From positions 62,001 to 126,000 of IMG/VR virus record IMGVR_UViG_3300024502_000010: a DNA stretch of 64,000 nt; one strand, 5' to 3'. Within the stretch, counting starts at the first letter, position 1, and each line of letters opens with the position of its first letter. Both the position numbers and the translations under genes were made by a program. Shown here piece by piece: positions 47,787 through 57,383 of this stretch. The stretch is from a virus. The notes under the pieces are model-generated. The model was not told the DNA's origin and did no database searches. It saw only the letters and a program-made list of their open reading frames with translations.

Positions 47787-50700
47787 TTATCCTCTCATAC
47801 TTAGTATGTCTTGTTCCCAATTAATTTCTTCATCAATAATTGTAGTAGAGGACTGAGGTTTGGTCAGAATCGAAGGAGACATTATAAAGTCCACTTCACT
47901 ATTATCAACGATTATTTCTGGTCTTTGGTCTATTTTTCTACCGGTATATTTACTCAAATGCTTTATCAGTTGAGATGATTTTTCATTTCTTTGTTTTTCA
48001 TTCTCAATGCCATTGATCATACTGAAGAATTGGACTCCACCAAACAAATCAACAGAATCTTTATCAATCACATATTCACCTTCGTGCAATAGTCTAATAC
48101 CACCAGATAAAGTAGGTCCACCACTCTGACGAGAAGAACTTAACATAGATTTAACTTCAAGATAATTCAAGAATGAAGTTTGATTTCTGTCGCCCACATA
48201 ACCAACATGAACATGAGGAACTTTATTTGCTACACCAGATAATCCAAGCGGAGTTCCTGCATTTATTTTGATTCCCGATTTATTCTTAACAGCACTCGAT
48301 AGTTCATACAAGTGAGTTGCATAAAAGAAATTAACTGTTTTGCCTTTGTGTGAAAAAGGTTTATCCAATTTTATTCTTACACTATGCTGATCTTGTTGAC
48401 CGGGCATATTTGGATTTGCATCTTGACCCATTTGAGCAACATGTCCACGCTCTGCATACTCTAAAATTCCACTAACAGATGCAACAACTTTTGAACCTAT
48501 AGGCGTTAAAATATCAAGACCAGTATCAGCAGCATATCCTCCTTTATTTGAAGCAATATTCTGAGAAGGAACTGGGTTTACAACACCAGAAATTGAAGTA
48601 GAGACACTCTCTGCACCCATATTTAATCCACTACCATCAGGAGTTTCTGGGTCACAAATGCAAGGATCTACATTTGCGGCAGGGGAACCTGGTGCTATTT
48701 TTGCAGTTGACGGACCTGCACCTTTTTTTATTTGTGCCAATCGTGCCATAAAATTAGATCTTGACATACCAGCCCTATTTCCACCAGCGTGTCTGTCAGG
48801 ATATGTTCCACCACTACTATGGGGAAGACCTCTCCAAGTCGCAGAAAGACGATTACCAAACTCTTCATCACTCATCTGACCACTTCTCCACCTTGAAAAT
48901 CCATGTCCAGAATATAACATTTTTAATGCTGTTCTATCTTGCAATTCTGGCGTAAACTTATCACTTCCTTTACCACCAGCTGCAACTACACGCTCTAAAA
49001 GATATTCTGGCATTTGTTGATATCTACCAACAGCACCATTTGCATTTGATGCCAACCAAGAAACACTCATTTGAGTTGGTTTTCCTGCAGTTGCACCGCG
49101 AGAAACATTAAATGCATCATATTCTTTAGGTCCAGATTCGACTGAAGCAATCAAATCTAAAATTGCTTTATCAATTGCATCTCCAGCAACAGCAAACCCG
49201 CTACCAGTATCGCAAGCAGCAGCACAAGCATCCGCACTTGTTTCTTCAGCAACACCCGGTGGAGGAAGAAGACCTAATTGAATTCTAAGTTGATTTTGTA
49301 TCTGAGAAAATTTGTCCTGCAAACTTTTTGAGATTTCTTGTTCGATAATATTCTTAAATTCATCAGTTCCTAAAGATGTGTATATTTGATTATACGCTTG
49401 CCTATTTTCTTCATAAACTCCGGATAATAATAAAGAGGACAATGAACCACTTGCATTAGAATAATCTCTATTCGTAATTCTATCTCCAAGAATGGATTTT
49501 ACAGTTAACCCCATTAAAGGTCCAATTGAACCACCATCATATAAACTTTCATAAGAAGAAATCATATAGTTATATTGATTCATTCTATCATTTTCTTTTG
49601 GATATGGAAAAATCTGTGTCATCATTCCAGTTCCGCCTATTGCAGATCCAGGTTGCAATGAACTCGATTGTGGATTGAATGTTCTTGGTATTTCTACTTT
49701 TTTACCTTTATTATTTTGAGTATATCCACCCCCAGCAAATTTTTTAACTACTAACCCACCACTATAATATCCCATATCTTTAACTGCTTTCTGCCCATAC
49801 AAACTTCCAAATGACCCAGGAGTTTGTAGTTTATTGGCAACGCTATCCATTTTGAAGAATGAGAAAAGAGGAGCAAATACAGATAGACCCTCTCTTATAT
49901 TGTCTCGCACTCTTGCATCAAACTTTCCCAAATTTTTATTTTGTTCTTCAAGTCCTCTTTTATCATTATTAATTTTCATTGCTGCAGCACGAATCAACTC
50001 AACACCGTATCTAAAAGGAGCACCAATAATATCCAGAAGAGTTCCAACACTACTTAAGAATGCTATCGGAACTTTAAACATTGCGGAGAGAACACCGAAT
50101 TGGTTCAATCCTTTGGAATATTTTTTAATTTGATATATTCCTTCACCTAAAGCCGAGGATAATAGACCTGCGCCAAGAACTATTCCAGCAGCACCCAAAG
50201 GTCCAATTGCTGCTCGTGCTGCTACCTTTGATCCTTCTTCTGCCGCTTTTGCTGCTGCTTCTCCTTTTATCTTTTGTTGAATAATATCGGTGCCAGATTC
50301 TATTGCTTGACTTGCTGCAGGTATTCCACTACCAACTCCACCAAAATCACTGAATATCATTCCGGCAATCATGATAGAATTCATTAAAGAATTCGCTTGA
50401 TTGTTCAATCCATCCAAAGAATCAACTGCTTTTTGTCCGCCAATAGTCTTTACTAATTTTCTTGCATGTTCGGCTGCTTGATATCCTTTATCTACAAATG
50501 TGACTAATCCATTTAATAATTTGCCACTCATATCAAGAATAAAATCACTGACCTTAAACATTGTGGTCAATAATCCCATCATTTGTGGAAGATATTTTAA
50601 CAGACGAACTGCTACAAATCCTAATAAAACATTAACAATAAATTGTTTTAAGGAATCTAAGAAACCAAGTTTTTTTCCTATCTTCTTTATTGGTTTTCCT

Positions 50701-50885
50701 ATAAACTTTAATGTTTTTTCAAGTCTTGATTCATAATCAATAAATCTTTCTCTTTCAGAATTTTTTCTCTTATCATCAATACTTTTTTTCTGAGTAATTA
50801 ATGATGACTTAATAAGTTTTTCCTTTGCAACAAATTGTCCCTTTACGGATTTAAGAGTTGTTGTGAATGGAGAAACTATTTTCAT
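47787..50885 (-). CDS. tape-measure-like tail protein with lysozyme-like and M23-like domains
   Basis: 1032 aa. The N-terminus (KKLGFLDSLKQFIVNVLLGF) parallels 44894-47782. Residues ~580-720 resemble a phage lysozyme/lytic transglycosylase (VESGPKEYDAFNVSRG, NGAVGRYQQMPEYLL). Residues ~775-905 resemble an M23/lysostaphin domain: GLDILTPIGSKVVAS ... PHVHVGYVG, but the usual first metal His (H-x-G-x-D) is replaced (DTGLDI). The end repeats GEYVIDKDSVDLFG. Likely supplies wall hydrolysis that T4 keeps in gp5. Confidence 0.78.
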   Translation of the reverse strand: MKIVSPFTTTLKSVKGQFVAKEKLIKSSLITQKKSIDDKRKNSERERFIDYESRLEKTLKFIGKPIKKIGKKLGFLDSLKQFIVNVLLGFVAVRLLKYLPQMMGLLTTMFKVSDFILDMSGKLLNGLVTFVDKGYQAAEHARKLVKTIGGQKAVDSLDGLNNQANSLMNSIMIAGMIFSDFGGVGSGIPAASQAIESGTDIIQQKIKGEAAAKAAEEGSKVAARAAIGPLGAAGIVLGAGLLSSALGEGIYQIKKYSKGLNQFGVLSAMFKVPIAFLSSVGTLLDIIGAPFRYGVELIRAAAMKINNDKRGLEEQNKNLGKFDARVRDNIREGLSVFAPLFSFFKMDSVANKLQTPGSFGSLYGQKAVKDMGYYSGGLVVKKFAGGGYTQNNKGKKVEIPRTFNPQSSSLQPGSAIGGTGMMTQIFPYPKENDRMNQYNYMISSYESLYDGGSIGPLMGLTVKSILGDRITNRDYSNASGSLSSLLLSGVYEENRQAYNQIYTSLGTDEFKNIIEQEISKSLQDKFSQIQNQLRIQLGLLPPPGVAEETSADACAAACDTGSGFAVAGDAIDKAILDLIASVESGPKEYDAFNVSRGATAGKPTQMSVSWLASNANGAVGRYQQMPEYLLERVVAAGGKGSDKFTPELQDRTALKMLYSGHGFSRWRSGQMSDEEFGNRLSATWRGLPHSSGGTYPDRHAGGNRAGMSRSNFMARLAQIKKGAGPSTAKIAPGSPAANVDPCICDPETPDGSGLNMGAESVSTSISGVVNPVPSQNIASNKGGYAADTGLDILTPIGSKVVASVSGILEYAERGHVAQMGQDANPNMPGQQDQHSVRIKLDKPFSHKGKTVNFFYATHLYELSSAVKNKSGIKINAGTPLGLSGVANKVPHVHVGYVGDRNQTSFLNYLEVKSMLSSSRQSGGPTLSGGIRLLHEGEYVIDKDSVDLFGGVQFFSMINGIENEKQRNEKSSQLIKHLSKYTGRKIDQRPEIIVDNSEVDFIMSPSILTKPQSSTTIIDEEINWEQDILSMRG

Positions 50886-50887
50886 TT

Positions 50888-53236
50888 TTATCTAATACCT
50901 AAGATATTAGCATTTCTTCTATTTGAACTTGACGAAGCACTGAAGGATGGAACTGATGGATTTGAACCACTTCCTCTTCCTCCTCCCATTCCACCTCCAG
51001 CAACTTTTGGCTTAGATGAAACAACTTTAGGTGCTGGTTTTGGTGTTGGGGTGATTGGTCTTGAGTTTGGAGATGTTTTACCTATCTTTGCCATTCTCAA
51101 GTCTCTTGCTCTCTTCGCCTCAGCATAACTTCCATAATATTTTCCATCCGAAGATGAATAGTATTTACCCATTGCCGCAGCACCAGATTGCTTTATTCTT
51201 GCCTCAGATGCTTTGTCGGCAGCATTTGCTTTATCTATTTGGTCATATGTACCAAACATTCTGGTTAATCCACGACCAACTCCACCAAGAAGTCCACCCC
51301 TATTCATAAATTCTTGATTTGCAGTTCTTACCTTAGCATTAGTTTCTCTTTCTCTTTGCTGTGGGGTAATTGAAATTGATAACTTTTTCTTTGCATTTGA
51401 ATCATTTACTGCTCTTGAATATCCATTAGGTCCAAGGCGTTCATTCATCATTTTTTTAATATTTTCTTCTTTCATTCCACGCCTTCTCATATCTTCCAAA
51501 TCACTAATAGCAGTGAGACGCATTTTTCTTGCGTTTAAAGTCTCCTCTCTGCCAGTAGAACCTTTTGGATCAAAGAAGTCTGCAATAGACTCCAACATTC
51601 CTTTGTTTCTTTCAGTTGCTCTTTGATAAGTTGGTTCTCCTCCTTTAAAAGACAAGTAAGCAACAAAAGGTCCATCAGGTCCCATCATAATTTTAGTTTT
51701 TGGTAGGTTCTTTTTATCTACATTTCCAAGACCACTACTCATCAAACCACCACCTTTACCACTATATCCTTTATTTCTGGCACCATACTTATCAACTTGT
51801 CCAGAAAGACCCTTTGCAAAATTAGAGGAGTATATAATATCCTTTCCTCTTTTTTGAGCAAAATATCTCATTCCACCGACATTAATTTCATTAATAGGAA
51901 TACTATCGGCACCCGTTCCTGCACCAAGGGTTTTTACTCCACCTTTAACAAGGATTGATTGTCTACCACCATAAGTTGTTCCATAACCAGCACCAAGAGG
52001 TGTTTTTACTCCTTTTCCGGATGAAAGTGCTCTTTGAACTCCTACTTGGTCTTCTATTCTCTTTAATCTTTGGTCTAAAGATAATCTTTTATTATCTTCA
52101 AGAACAGGATCTCTATAATTAGGATCTTCTCCAATCAATCCACCACCTACAGCATGAACTGCATGTCTTACAATTTTGGGGCGATTAGTTCCACCACCAG
52201 CAGAGTTCATTGCTTCAAGTGTGCTCACACCAAACTTCTGAACTGCTCCACGAGACATAACAAATTCACCGTCAGTAAGCATTGCTGGGACTTTATCAAT
52301 TCCCTTTGGACCAGAAATGCTTCCACCAAGTCCTTGAGTTATATTAGCAAGACCACCAGAAGCTAAAAATGCTGTAAATGGATTGAGTTGGGAAGATACT
52401 TCTGCTCCAGTTGACTTTAAAATACCTTTTAAGTCGGCAAGACCACCACCAGCAGCTTCCATTGTGGGAACTGACTGAGGTTCAGGAACTGCTATTTGTG
52501 GTGCTTCTCCATCACCCATGAATTTATTGATTGCAAGACCAGTTCCAACAGCAGCTGCACCGGCAACTCCAAGTTGAAGAAGACCACCGCGCAATCCACC
52601 AATTTTTCCACCACCAGCAAATACGGAGGCAATCCCCTTTCTTTTTAGTATTTGTCCAGTGGCAATTGCTTTTGCTAATCTTGCTGCAATTACAATAAGT
52701 CTGGTTGTTAACCCAACGGCAACTCCAGCAACTTTTCTTACAACTCTACCAAACCCAGTACCAAATAAAATATAACCAGCAACCAGAGATGGCCACCAAT
52801 CACTCAAAAATCTCATTATGGAGCGAATTTTGCTCCTATTTTTTTCGTCCGCAAACCAATTTAATAATAATATAAGTGCTCTACCAAGAAATACGGTAAC
52901 AAAAAATTGTATTATCTGGTCTAATATACTTTTAACTGGAGCAACAACAGATTGTGCTACATTCTTTACGGTTGCAAAAGATCTTTCCAGACCAAGTTCT
53001 ATACCCTGTCTTCTACTTCTTTCCTGACTTTTTCTTGTTTCATCAACATCTCTCTTTGTCTGAACATTTTGTTGAGAGAGAAGTTGAATGATATTTGTTA
53101 ATGATTTAGATATGTCCTGCAGGATGGCAGTGTCTGCAGGGGATGATATTAATTGTTGTTGAGGTTGAGCAGCAAAAGCAGAAGAACGAACCGTTGTCGT
53201 TCTACCCATCATTTTTTGTGCATTTACTGTTGCCAT
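50888..53236 (-). CDS. tape-measure-like tail protein
   Basis: 782 aa beginning MATVNAQKMMGRTTTVRS. Residues ~60-220 hold several hydrophobic helices (FVTVFLGRALILLLNWF); ~300-340 has IDKVPAMLTDGEFVMSRGAV, the 'alpha-GEFV' motif common in phage tape-measure proteins; the C-terminus is basic and Gly/Ser/Pro-rich. It directly follows the gp26/60-aa chaperone-like pair, the expected place of the tape measure. Shorter than T4 gp29-proportion; the neighbours may share the job. Confidence 0.7.
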   Translation of the reverse strand: MATVNAQKMMGRTTTVRSSAFAAQPQQQLISSPADTAILQDISKSLTNIIQLLSQQNVQTKRDVDETRKSQERSRRQGIELGLERSFATVKNVAQSVVAPVKSILDQIIQFFVTVFLGRALILLLNWFADEKNRSKIRSIMRFLSDWWPSLVAGYILFGTGFGRVVRKVAGVAVGLTTRLIVIAARLAKAIATGQILKRKGIASVFAGGGKIGGLRGGLLQLGVAGAAAVGTGLAINKFMGDGEAPQIAVPEPQSVPTMEAAGGGLADLKGILKSTGAEVSSQLNPFTAFLASGGLANITQGLGGSISGPKGIDKVPAMLTDGEFVMSRGAVQKFGVSTLEAMNSAGGGTNRPKIVRHAVHAVGGGLIGEDPNYRDPVLEDNKRLSLDQRLKRIEDQVGVQRALSSGKGVKTPLGAGYGTTYGGRQSILVKGGVKTLGAGTGADSIPINEINVGGMRYFAQKRGKDIIYSSNFAKGLSGQVDKYGARNKGYSGKGGGLMSSGLGNVDKKNLPKTKIMMGPDGPFVAYLSFKGGEPTYQRATERNKGMLESIADFFDPKGSTGREETLNARKMRLTAISDLEDMRRRGMKEENIKKMMNERLGPNGYSRAVNDSNAKKKLSISITPQQRERETNAKVRTANQEFMNRGGLLGGVGRGLTRMFGTYDQIDKANAADKASEARIKQSGAAAMGKYYSSSDGKYYGSYAEAKRARDLRMAKIGKTSPNSRPITPTPKPAPKVVSSKPKVAGGGMGGGRGSGSNPSVPSFSASSSSNRRNANILGIR

Positions 53237-53242
53237 GATGCC

Positions 53243-53425
53243 TTACAGTTGTGAGCTTTGCTGTTGTTGCTTCATCCTCTCTTCTTCAAGATGTTGCTCC
53301 AAAAGACCAACATAAACATCTCTTTCCCACGGGATCATATTTTCAATCTCCCATAAAGAATATTTATGGTACTGTACTAAGGCAAAATTAAGTCGGAAGT
53401 AGTTTTCGAGGTCCATATGGACCAT
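53243..53425 (-). CDS. 60-residue ORF, probable frameshifted extension of gp26
   Basis: MVHMDLENYFRLNFALVQYH, then YSLWEIENMIPWERDVYVGL and a Gln/Glu-rich tail. It resembles the short 'T' part of tail assembly chaperones (small, helical, 'W-E..' region). The ATG at 53425 lacks a Shine-Dalgarno at normal distance; the nearest GAAGG is ~20 nt away. The frame is -1 relative to gp26 and open from the slippery site, giving a 301-residue fusion. It could also be translated alone as a gp51-like hub factor. Confidence 0.75.
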   Translation of the reverse strand: MVHMDLENYFRLNFALVQYHKYSLWEIENMIPWERDVYVGLLEQHLEEERMKQQQQSSQL

Positions 53426-53440
53426 GGCTACGCGAAAAAA
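53410..53440 (-). promoter_or_regulatory. candidate programmed -1 frameshift site
   Basis: Minus-strand T TTT TTC (53440-53434) is in the gp26 frame two codons before its TAG. Ten nt later GGTCCATATGGACC (53423-53410) can form a 5-bp hairpin with a 4-nt loop. A -1 slip reads CGC GTA GCC ATG into the 60-aa ORF. Confidence 0.65.
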
Positions 53441-54147
53441 GACGCTAACCCTTCAAGAACTACTTCACTTTCAACACCAGTAGTTGGGTTCTTGACAGTG
53501 ATTTTATGAGAAAGTTTTGGCATTGTTTCAAAGAACTTTTCAATTTCTTTGAACTGTGAGGAATTCATTTGATCTAAAAATTCAGTAACCTCTTTTTTAG
53601 TTACATCTGCCGTAGACCATACTTCTTCTTCAGTATAGATTTTATCAATGCAAGATGCAATCAAATCAAAAGATTGTTCCATTGCATTTTCATTTTTAAA
53701 ATCGAAGTTAGTTTTGATGAATTGGTCAAGTGATGGATATTTCATTTCCATCATAATACTACTATCTACCTTAATTTTATTGGTATGTTCTGGATTTTTT
53801 TGTACTTTAATATCATCCAAGTTAATACTCACAGAAACATTAGTTTCATTATCATCAGGGCAGATAATATTAACCTCAACATCTTCTCCGACAGATTTGC
53901 CGCGAATATTGAGAAATAAAAACTCAATGTCAAAAGTTGGTAAATTTTCTACTTTAATGTCTTTAGTCAAAATACAACTTTTGATGACATTCTTAATTGC
54001 ATTAGTAATTTGCTTATTGTCTTCGCTTTCTAAAGCAATTACTAATAACTTTTCTTCCTTAACAAGAAATGGTCGGTAAAGAATTGTTTTTCCACTTGAA
54101 GGCAATTCAAGTTCATAAGTCGGTGTAGAAATCTTAGGTAATGGCAT
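53428..54147 (-). CDS. 26: baseplate hub/tail assembly protein gp26
   Basis: 239 aa beginning MPLPKISTPTYELELPSS. It fits the T4 baseplate protein family (PF12322-type, T4 gp26/gp51): YRPFLVKEEKLLVIALESED, CILTKDIKVENLPTFDIEFL, then 'NIRGKSVGE'. In T4 gp26 and gp51 are homologous hub factors. Here the stop follows a slippery heptamer and the gene lies immediately before a tape-measure-like gene, as tail assembly chaperones do. Confidence 0.85.
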   Translation of the reverse strand: MPLPKISTPTYELELPSSGKTILYRPFLVKEEKLLVIALESEDNKQITNAIKNVIKSCILTKDIKVENLPTFDIEFLFLNIRGKSVGEDVEVNIICPDDNETNVSVSINLDDIKVQKNPEHTNKIKVDSSIMMEMKYPSLDQFIKTNFDFKNENAMEQSFDLIASCIDKIYTEEEVWSTADVTKKEVTEFLDQMNSSQFKEIEKFFETMPKLSHKITVKNPTTGVESEVVLEGLASFFA

Positions 54148-54187
54148 AATGACCTATAGAGAAAATCAGATGTGATTATTTAGATGC

Positions 54188-55099
54188 TTATGCTCTGACT
54201 GAATTTCCAGAAGAATTTGCTGCTTGTTGAGATACTCCACCAACTGTAAAGGATGATGGAGAAGAAGTTGCCAAAGCTCCAGCACCATCAAGACCAGGAA
54301 GTGCCATATCACCAATGCTAAATTGTGCATTATTGTATATTGCTTGAGTTTCTGGGTCCACAAAATCGCCAAAAGAAGATTGGGCGTCCGAATGAAGAGG
54401 TTCTTTACTTCCAGTTGGGTAAAGAACATACCTAACATAAGAAAAAGACACGGTACATTTTAGTAGAGATGAAGTATCATAAGAAACTGGCATTGAAGAT
54501 ATAGAAATAGGAAATGCGTTAACAAATTGATAACTCAATGTTCCTCCAGAATAAAAATCTTTAGAACCAGTTCTTTCGAATTTTGTGATAGATAATCCCG
54601 ATTTAGAAACATAATTGGTTGGATAATTTATTCTATAAAAATAATTTGTAGCTAAAGAACCAGGTCTGCGTACACCTTCAGTTTTCTCTGGACCTTGAGC
54701 TACACTTTCTCCAACGATATATTTCATCCATACTTCAAAAAATCTAATTGGAAGATATTCGCCAGCGTTGACATAAAATGTCATATCAATTCTATCATCA
54801 TAAATTCTTCTTGAAGCGTGTCTATGAGTAGTTCCGTGATAATCGCTGTTAATATCAATGGTCGCAATATTAGATCCAGGAAGCACTGTTTCGCAACAAA
54901 GCAAATTCAAAGTATCTTGCTTAATTCCCTCAAATTGATATATTCCATTCGCTTCGAAATACTTTCTGCCATTAGTCCCAGAGAGTCCAGGGGGAATGGG
55001 AATTGATACCTCAAAATGAGATGTTAGTGCTGGGTTCAGTAGTTTGGACTTAATGTCCGACACTGACCTTACTGTTCTTCTAACTGGGTCGAATACCAT
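54188..55099 (-). CDS. 54: baseplate tail-tube initiator gp54
   Basis: 303 aa beginning MVFDPVRRTVRSVSDIKS. LLCCETVLPGSNIATID, the long loop YHGTTHRHASRRIYDD and the strand pattern of the tube-protein fold (T4 gp19 relatives) fit gp54 (320 aa in T4). It starts the tail tube on the baseplate together with gp48. The ATG overlaps TATAA of the late-promoter region, so the next in-frame start could be used by some transcripts. Confidence 0.75.
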   Translation of the reverse strand: MVFDPVRRTVRSVSDIKSKLLNPALTSHFEVSIPIPPGLSGTNGRKYFEANGIYQFEGIKQDTLNLLCCETVLPGSNIATIDINSDYHGTTHRHASRRIYDDRIDMTFYVNAGEYLPIRFFEVWMKYIVGESVAQGPEKTEGVRRPGSLATNYFYRINYPTNYVSKSGLSITKFERTGSKDFYSGGTLSYQFVNAFPISISSMPVSYDTSSLLKCTVSFSYVRYVLYPTGSKEPLHSDAQSSFGDFVDPETQAIYNNAQFSIGDMALPGLDGAGALATSSPSSFTVGGVSQQAANSSGNSVRA

Positions 55100-55100
55100 T

Positions 55101-55108
55101 TATAAATA
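55101..55108 (+). promoter_or_regulatory. late promoter TATAAATA for gp4
   Basis: Exact T4-type late octamer on the plus strand, 33 nt before the gp4 ATG. On the minus strand the overlapping sequence reads TATAAATG, running into the gp54 start codon. Confidence 0.75.
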
Positions 55109-55141
55109 TTTTTTGACCGTATATATTATGTAGTAAGGATA

Positions 55142-55585
55142 ATGGCAGAAAGTATTAAGAGTAAATATAAACCATCATATCCAAAAAAGTACATAGGAGA
55201 CCCAAATAACATTATTTGTAGAAGTAGTTGGGAAAGAAAATTCTGCCGTTGGTGTGATTTAAATGAAAATATAATTGCTTGGGGCTCAGAAGAAATTCGC
55301 ATCAAGTATTATGACCCAGTGAAGCAAAAAGTAAGAAATTATTTTCCAGATTTTATTATTAAGGTAAGAGAACAGTCTGGAGAAATTAAGAAGTATATTG
55401 TAGAGATTAAACCGAAAAAACAAACAGTTCCTCCACAGCAGAAATCCAGAGTAACAAAATCATATATCTACGAAGCCTATACTTATGCTACAAACCAAGC
55501 AAAATGGAAAGCAGCAGAAGAATTCTGTAAGGATAATATGATTGGATTCAAGATCATCACAGAAAACGAACTGGGTATAGGGTAA
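55142..55585 (+). CDS. 4: head completion protein gp4 (TnsA-like nuclease fold)
   Basis: 147 aa beginning MAESIKSKYKPSYPKKYI. ICRSSWERKFCRWCDLNENI, then NYFPDFIIKV and YIVEIKPKKQ give E ... PDF ... E-x-K, a restriction-endonuclease-like core, and match T4 gp4. In T4 it finishes the filled head before tail joining. RBS AAGGA 6 nt before ATG. Confidence 0.9.
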   Translation: MAESIKSKYKPSYPKKYIGDPNNIICRSSWERKFCRWCDLNENIIAWGSEEIRIKYYDPVKQKVRNYFPDFIIKVREQSGEIKKYIVEIKPKKQTVPPQQKSRVTKSYIYEAYTYATNQAKWKAAEEFCKDNMIGFKIITENELGIG

Positions 55586-55971
55586 TGGCAGAAGGTTTCG
55601 GGCAATATGCAAGTGTTCCCCCAAGAATGAGAGAGCTCAAAAAGAAAATTGCTGAGGCTGGAACTAATGACCCAGAAGATTTGATGTTAATTATTATGGA
55701 TTCTTTAAAAGAAGAAGTATTATATCCAGAGCCAGGAAAATTTTATACTTTTATATACAACCCCAAAACACCGGAAATTGAATATGACCAACATCCATTG
55801 ATTGCTTGTACTTCATTAGAGAGATGGGGATTCAAAGCAATCAATTTTCATTGGAGAGAAGGTAGGCAATATACTTGGGAAGAAGTTGCTGGCAAACTTC
55901 ATGTAATAAAGTATGATGAACTTGATGAAATGTTATCTATACCTTATGCAAAATTCCGTCTAAATAAATAA
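55585..55971 (+). CDS. conserved phage protein in the gp4-gp48 cluster
   Basis: 128 aa beginning MAEGFGQYASVPPRMREL. Segment MDSLKEEVLYPEPGKFYTFI and a Trp-rich end (INFHWREGRQYTWEE). It overlaps gp4 by one base. Likely a tail or head-completion accessory by location; function unknown. Confidence 0.7.
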   Translation: MAEGFGQYASVPPRMRELKKKIAEAGTNDPEDLMLIIMDSLKEEVLYPEPGKFYTFIYNPKTPEIEYDQHPLIACTSLERWGFKAINFHWREGRQYTWEEVAGKLHVIKYDELDEMLSIPYAKFRLNK

Positions 55972-56035
55972 AACCCACAATTTACGAAGTAAAAATATAT
56001 TTGATTAGAGAAATTCCACCCTCAAAAGTAAAGTA

Positions 56036-57382
56036 GTGGCAAATACAAAAACAAGCAAACCAAGTTTAGTAACTGTAGGAAATCAACAAGTAGCAGTAAA
56101 AACTGTTGTCACTGACAATGGAAATAATAATTTTTCCATACAAGTTGTAAGAAATAGCGCAACTAACCCAAGTGCAACTGGAACTGTTATTGCGGCAACA
56201 GATTCCTCAGGAAAGTTAAAGCCAACAGCAAATGCATCATCTCAAGAAAAATTAGACATTAGCAATACAAATAGTCAATTAATAAAAGAAGTAAGAAATC
56301 AAAAAAGTGGACTTGAAGCACCTTTGGGAGTCACTGATCCAACAGCAAAAGCAGCATATAATAAGGCAGGTGGTCTTGGATCTGGAAATCAAGCAATAAA
56401 TCCAGAGCAGAATAAATCCCCAGAATCTCTTCCGAGTGATGAAGCAAAGGAAGCACTATTTGGAGAATCCGAAAGTTTCAGAGAGAAGACAAGATTAAAT
56501 TATGGAGATGCTAGATATCCATTAGATTTATCAATAGAATTTCAGGATTGTATAAAGTTTACAATTTTAAATTATAGACCATCTTTAGCTGGGGGAAAAG
56601 GTGGACAAGGAAGCACCGGAGAAGTTAGTAGAATTGTCACGATTGATAAAGGAAATCCAACCATAGGTAAAGAAAGACTTGGAACCATAACTCTACCAAT
56701 TCCGGCAGGAATTTCTGATAGTAATTCGGTGAGTTGGCAAGAAGATCCTATTAATAACTTTCAAGAAGCTCTCGGCAATATCACTCAAAAATATATCATA
56801 GGTGGTACGGAAGCTGCAACACCGGCAGTAGGATCTGCGACAGACACACTGAAATCTTCAGTAGATTCTGGAGATTTGCAAAGATCCCTCTCTGCCACAT
56901 TAGCGGGATATGCAGCCCAAACAGATAAGCTGCAGCAGAGAGTATATGGAACTATGTTCAATAATAACCTAGAACTGCTGTTTAATGGGCCCGGTCTTAG
57001 AACTTTTTCTTTTGGATTTAAATTATCCCCAAGAAGTCCATCAGAAGCAAAAGAAGTAATGAAAATTATTCGTTACTTTAAGCAAGCAATGTCTGTAAAA
57101 AGAAGCAAATCTTCTATTTTACTTAAAACACCAAGAACATTTGCAATATCATATATGTCATCTAATCAACAACATCCATACTTAAATAAATTTAAGGAGT
57201 GTGCATTGACATCAATGAATGTTGATTATACGCCAGATGGTCAATACATGACATATATGAGCTCAAATATAAATGAAAGATCAATGATATCATATAATCT
57301 AACATTATCTTTCCAAGAACTTGAGCCAGTATTTGATGATGAATATGGTAATGAGCAAGTAATTACAAACATAGGTTACTAA
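56036..57382 (+). CDS. 48: baseplate tail-tube cap gp48
   Basis: 448 aa, GTG start. The C-terminal half, ELLFNGPGLRTFSFGFKLSP, RSPSEAKEVMKIIRYFKQAM and LKTPRTFAISYMSS, is diagnostic for T4 gp48-type baseplate proteins that top the hub and template the tube. T4 gp48 is 364 aa; the extra length is N-terminal, polar and probably flexible. Followed at once by gp53. Confidence 0.88.
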   Translation: MANTKTSKPSLVTVGNQQVAVKTVVTDNGNNNFSIQVVRNSATNPSATGTVIAATDSSGKLKPTANASSQEKLDISNTNSQLIKEVRNQKSGLEAPLGVTDPTAKAAYNKAGGLGSGNQAINPEQNKSPESLPSDEAKEALFGESESFREKTRLNYGDARYPLDLSIEFQDCIKFTILNYRPSLAGGKGGQGSTGEVSRIVTIDKGNPTIGKERLGTITLPIPAGISDSNSVSWQEDPINNFQEALGNITQKYIIGGTEAATPAVGSATDTLKSSVDSGDLQRSLSATLAGYAAQTDKLQQRVYGTMFNNNLELLFNGPGLRTFSFGFKLSPRSPSEAKEVMKIIRYFKQAMSVKRSKSSILLKTPRTFAISYMSSNQQHPYLNKFKECALTSMNVDYTPDGQYMTYMSSNINERSMISYNLTLSFQELEPVFDDEYGNEQVITNIGY

Positions 57383-57383
57383 A

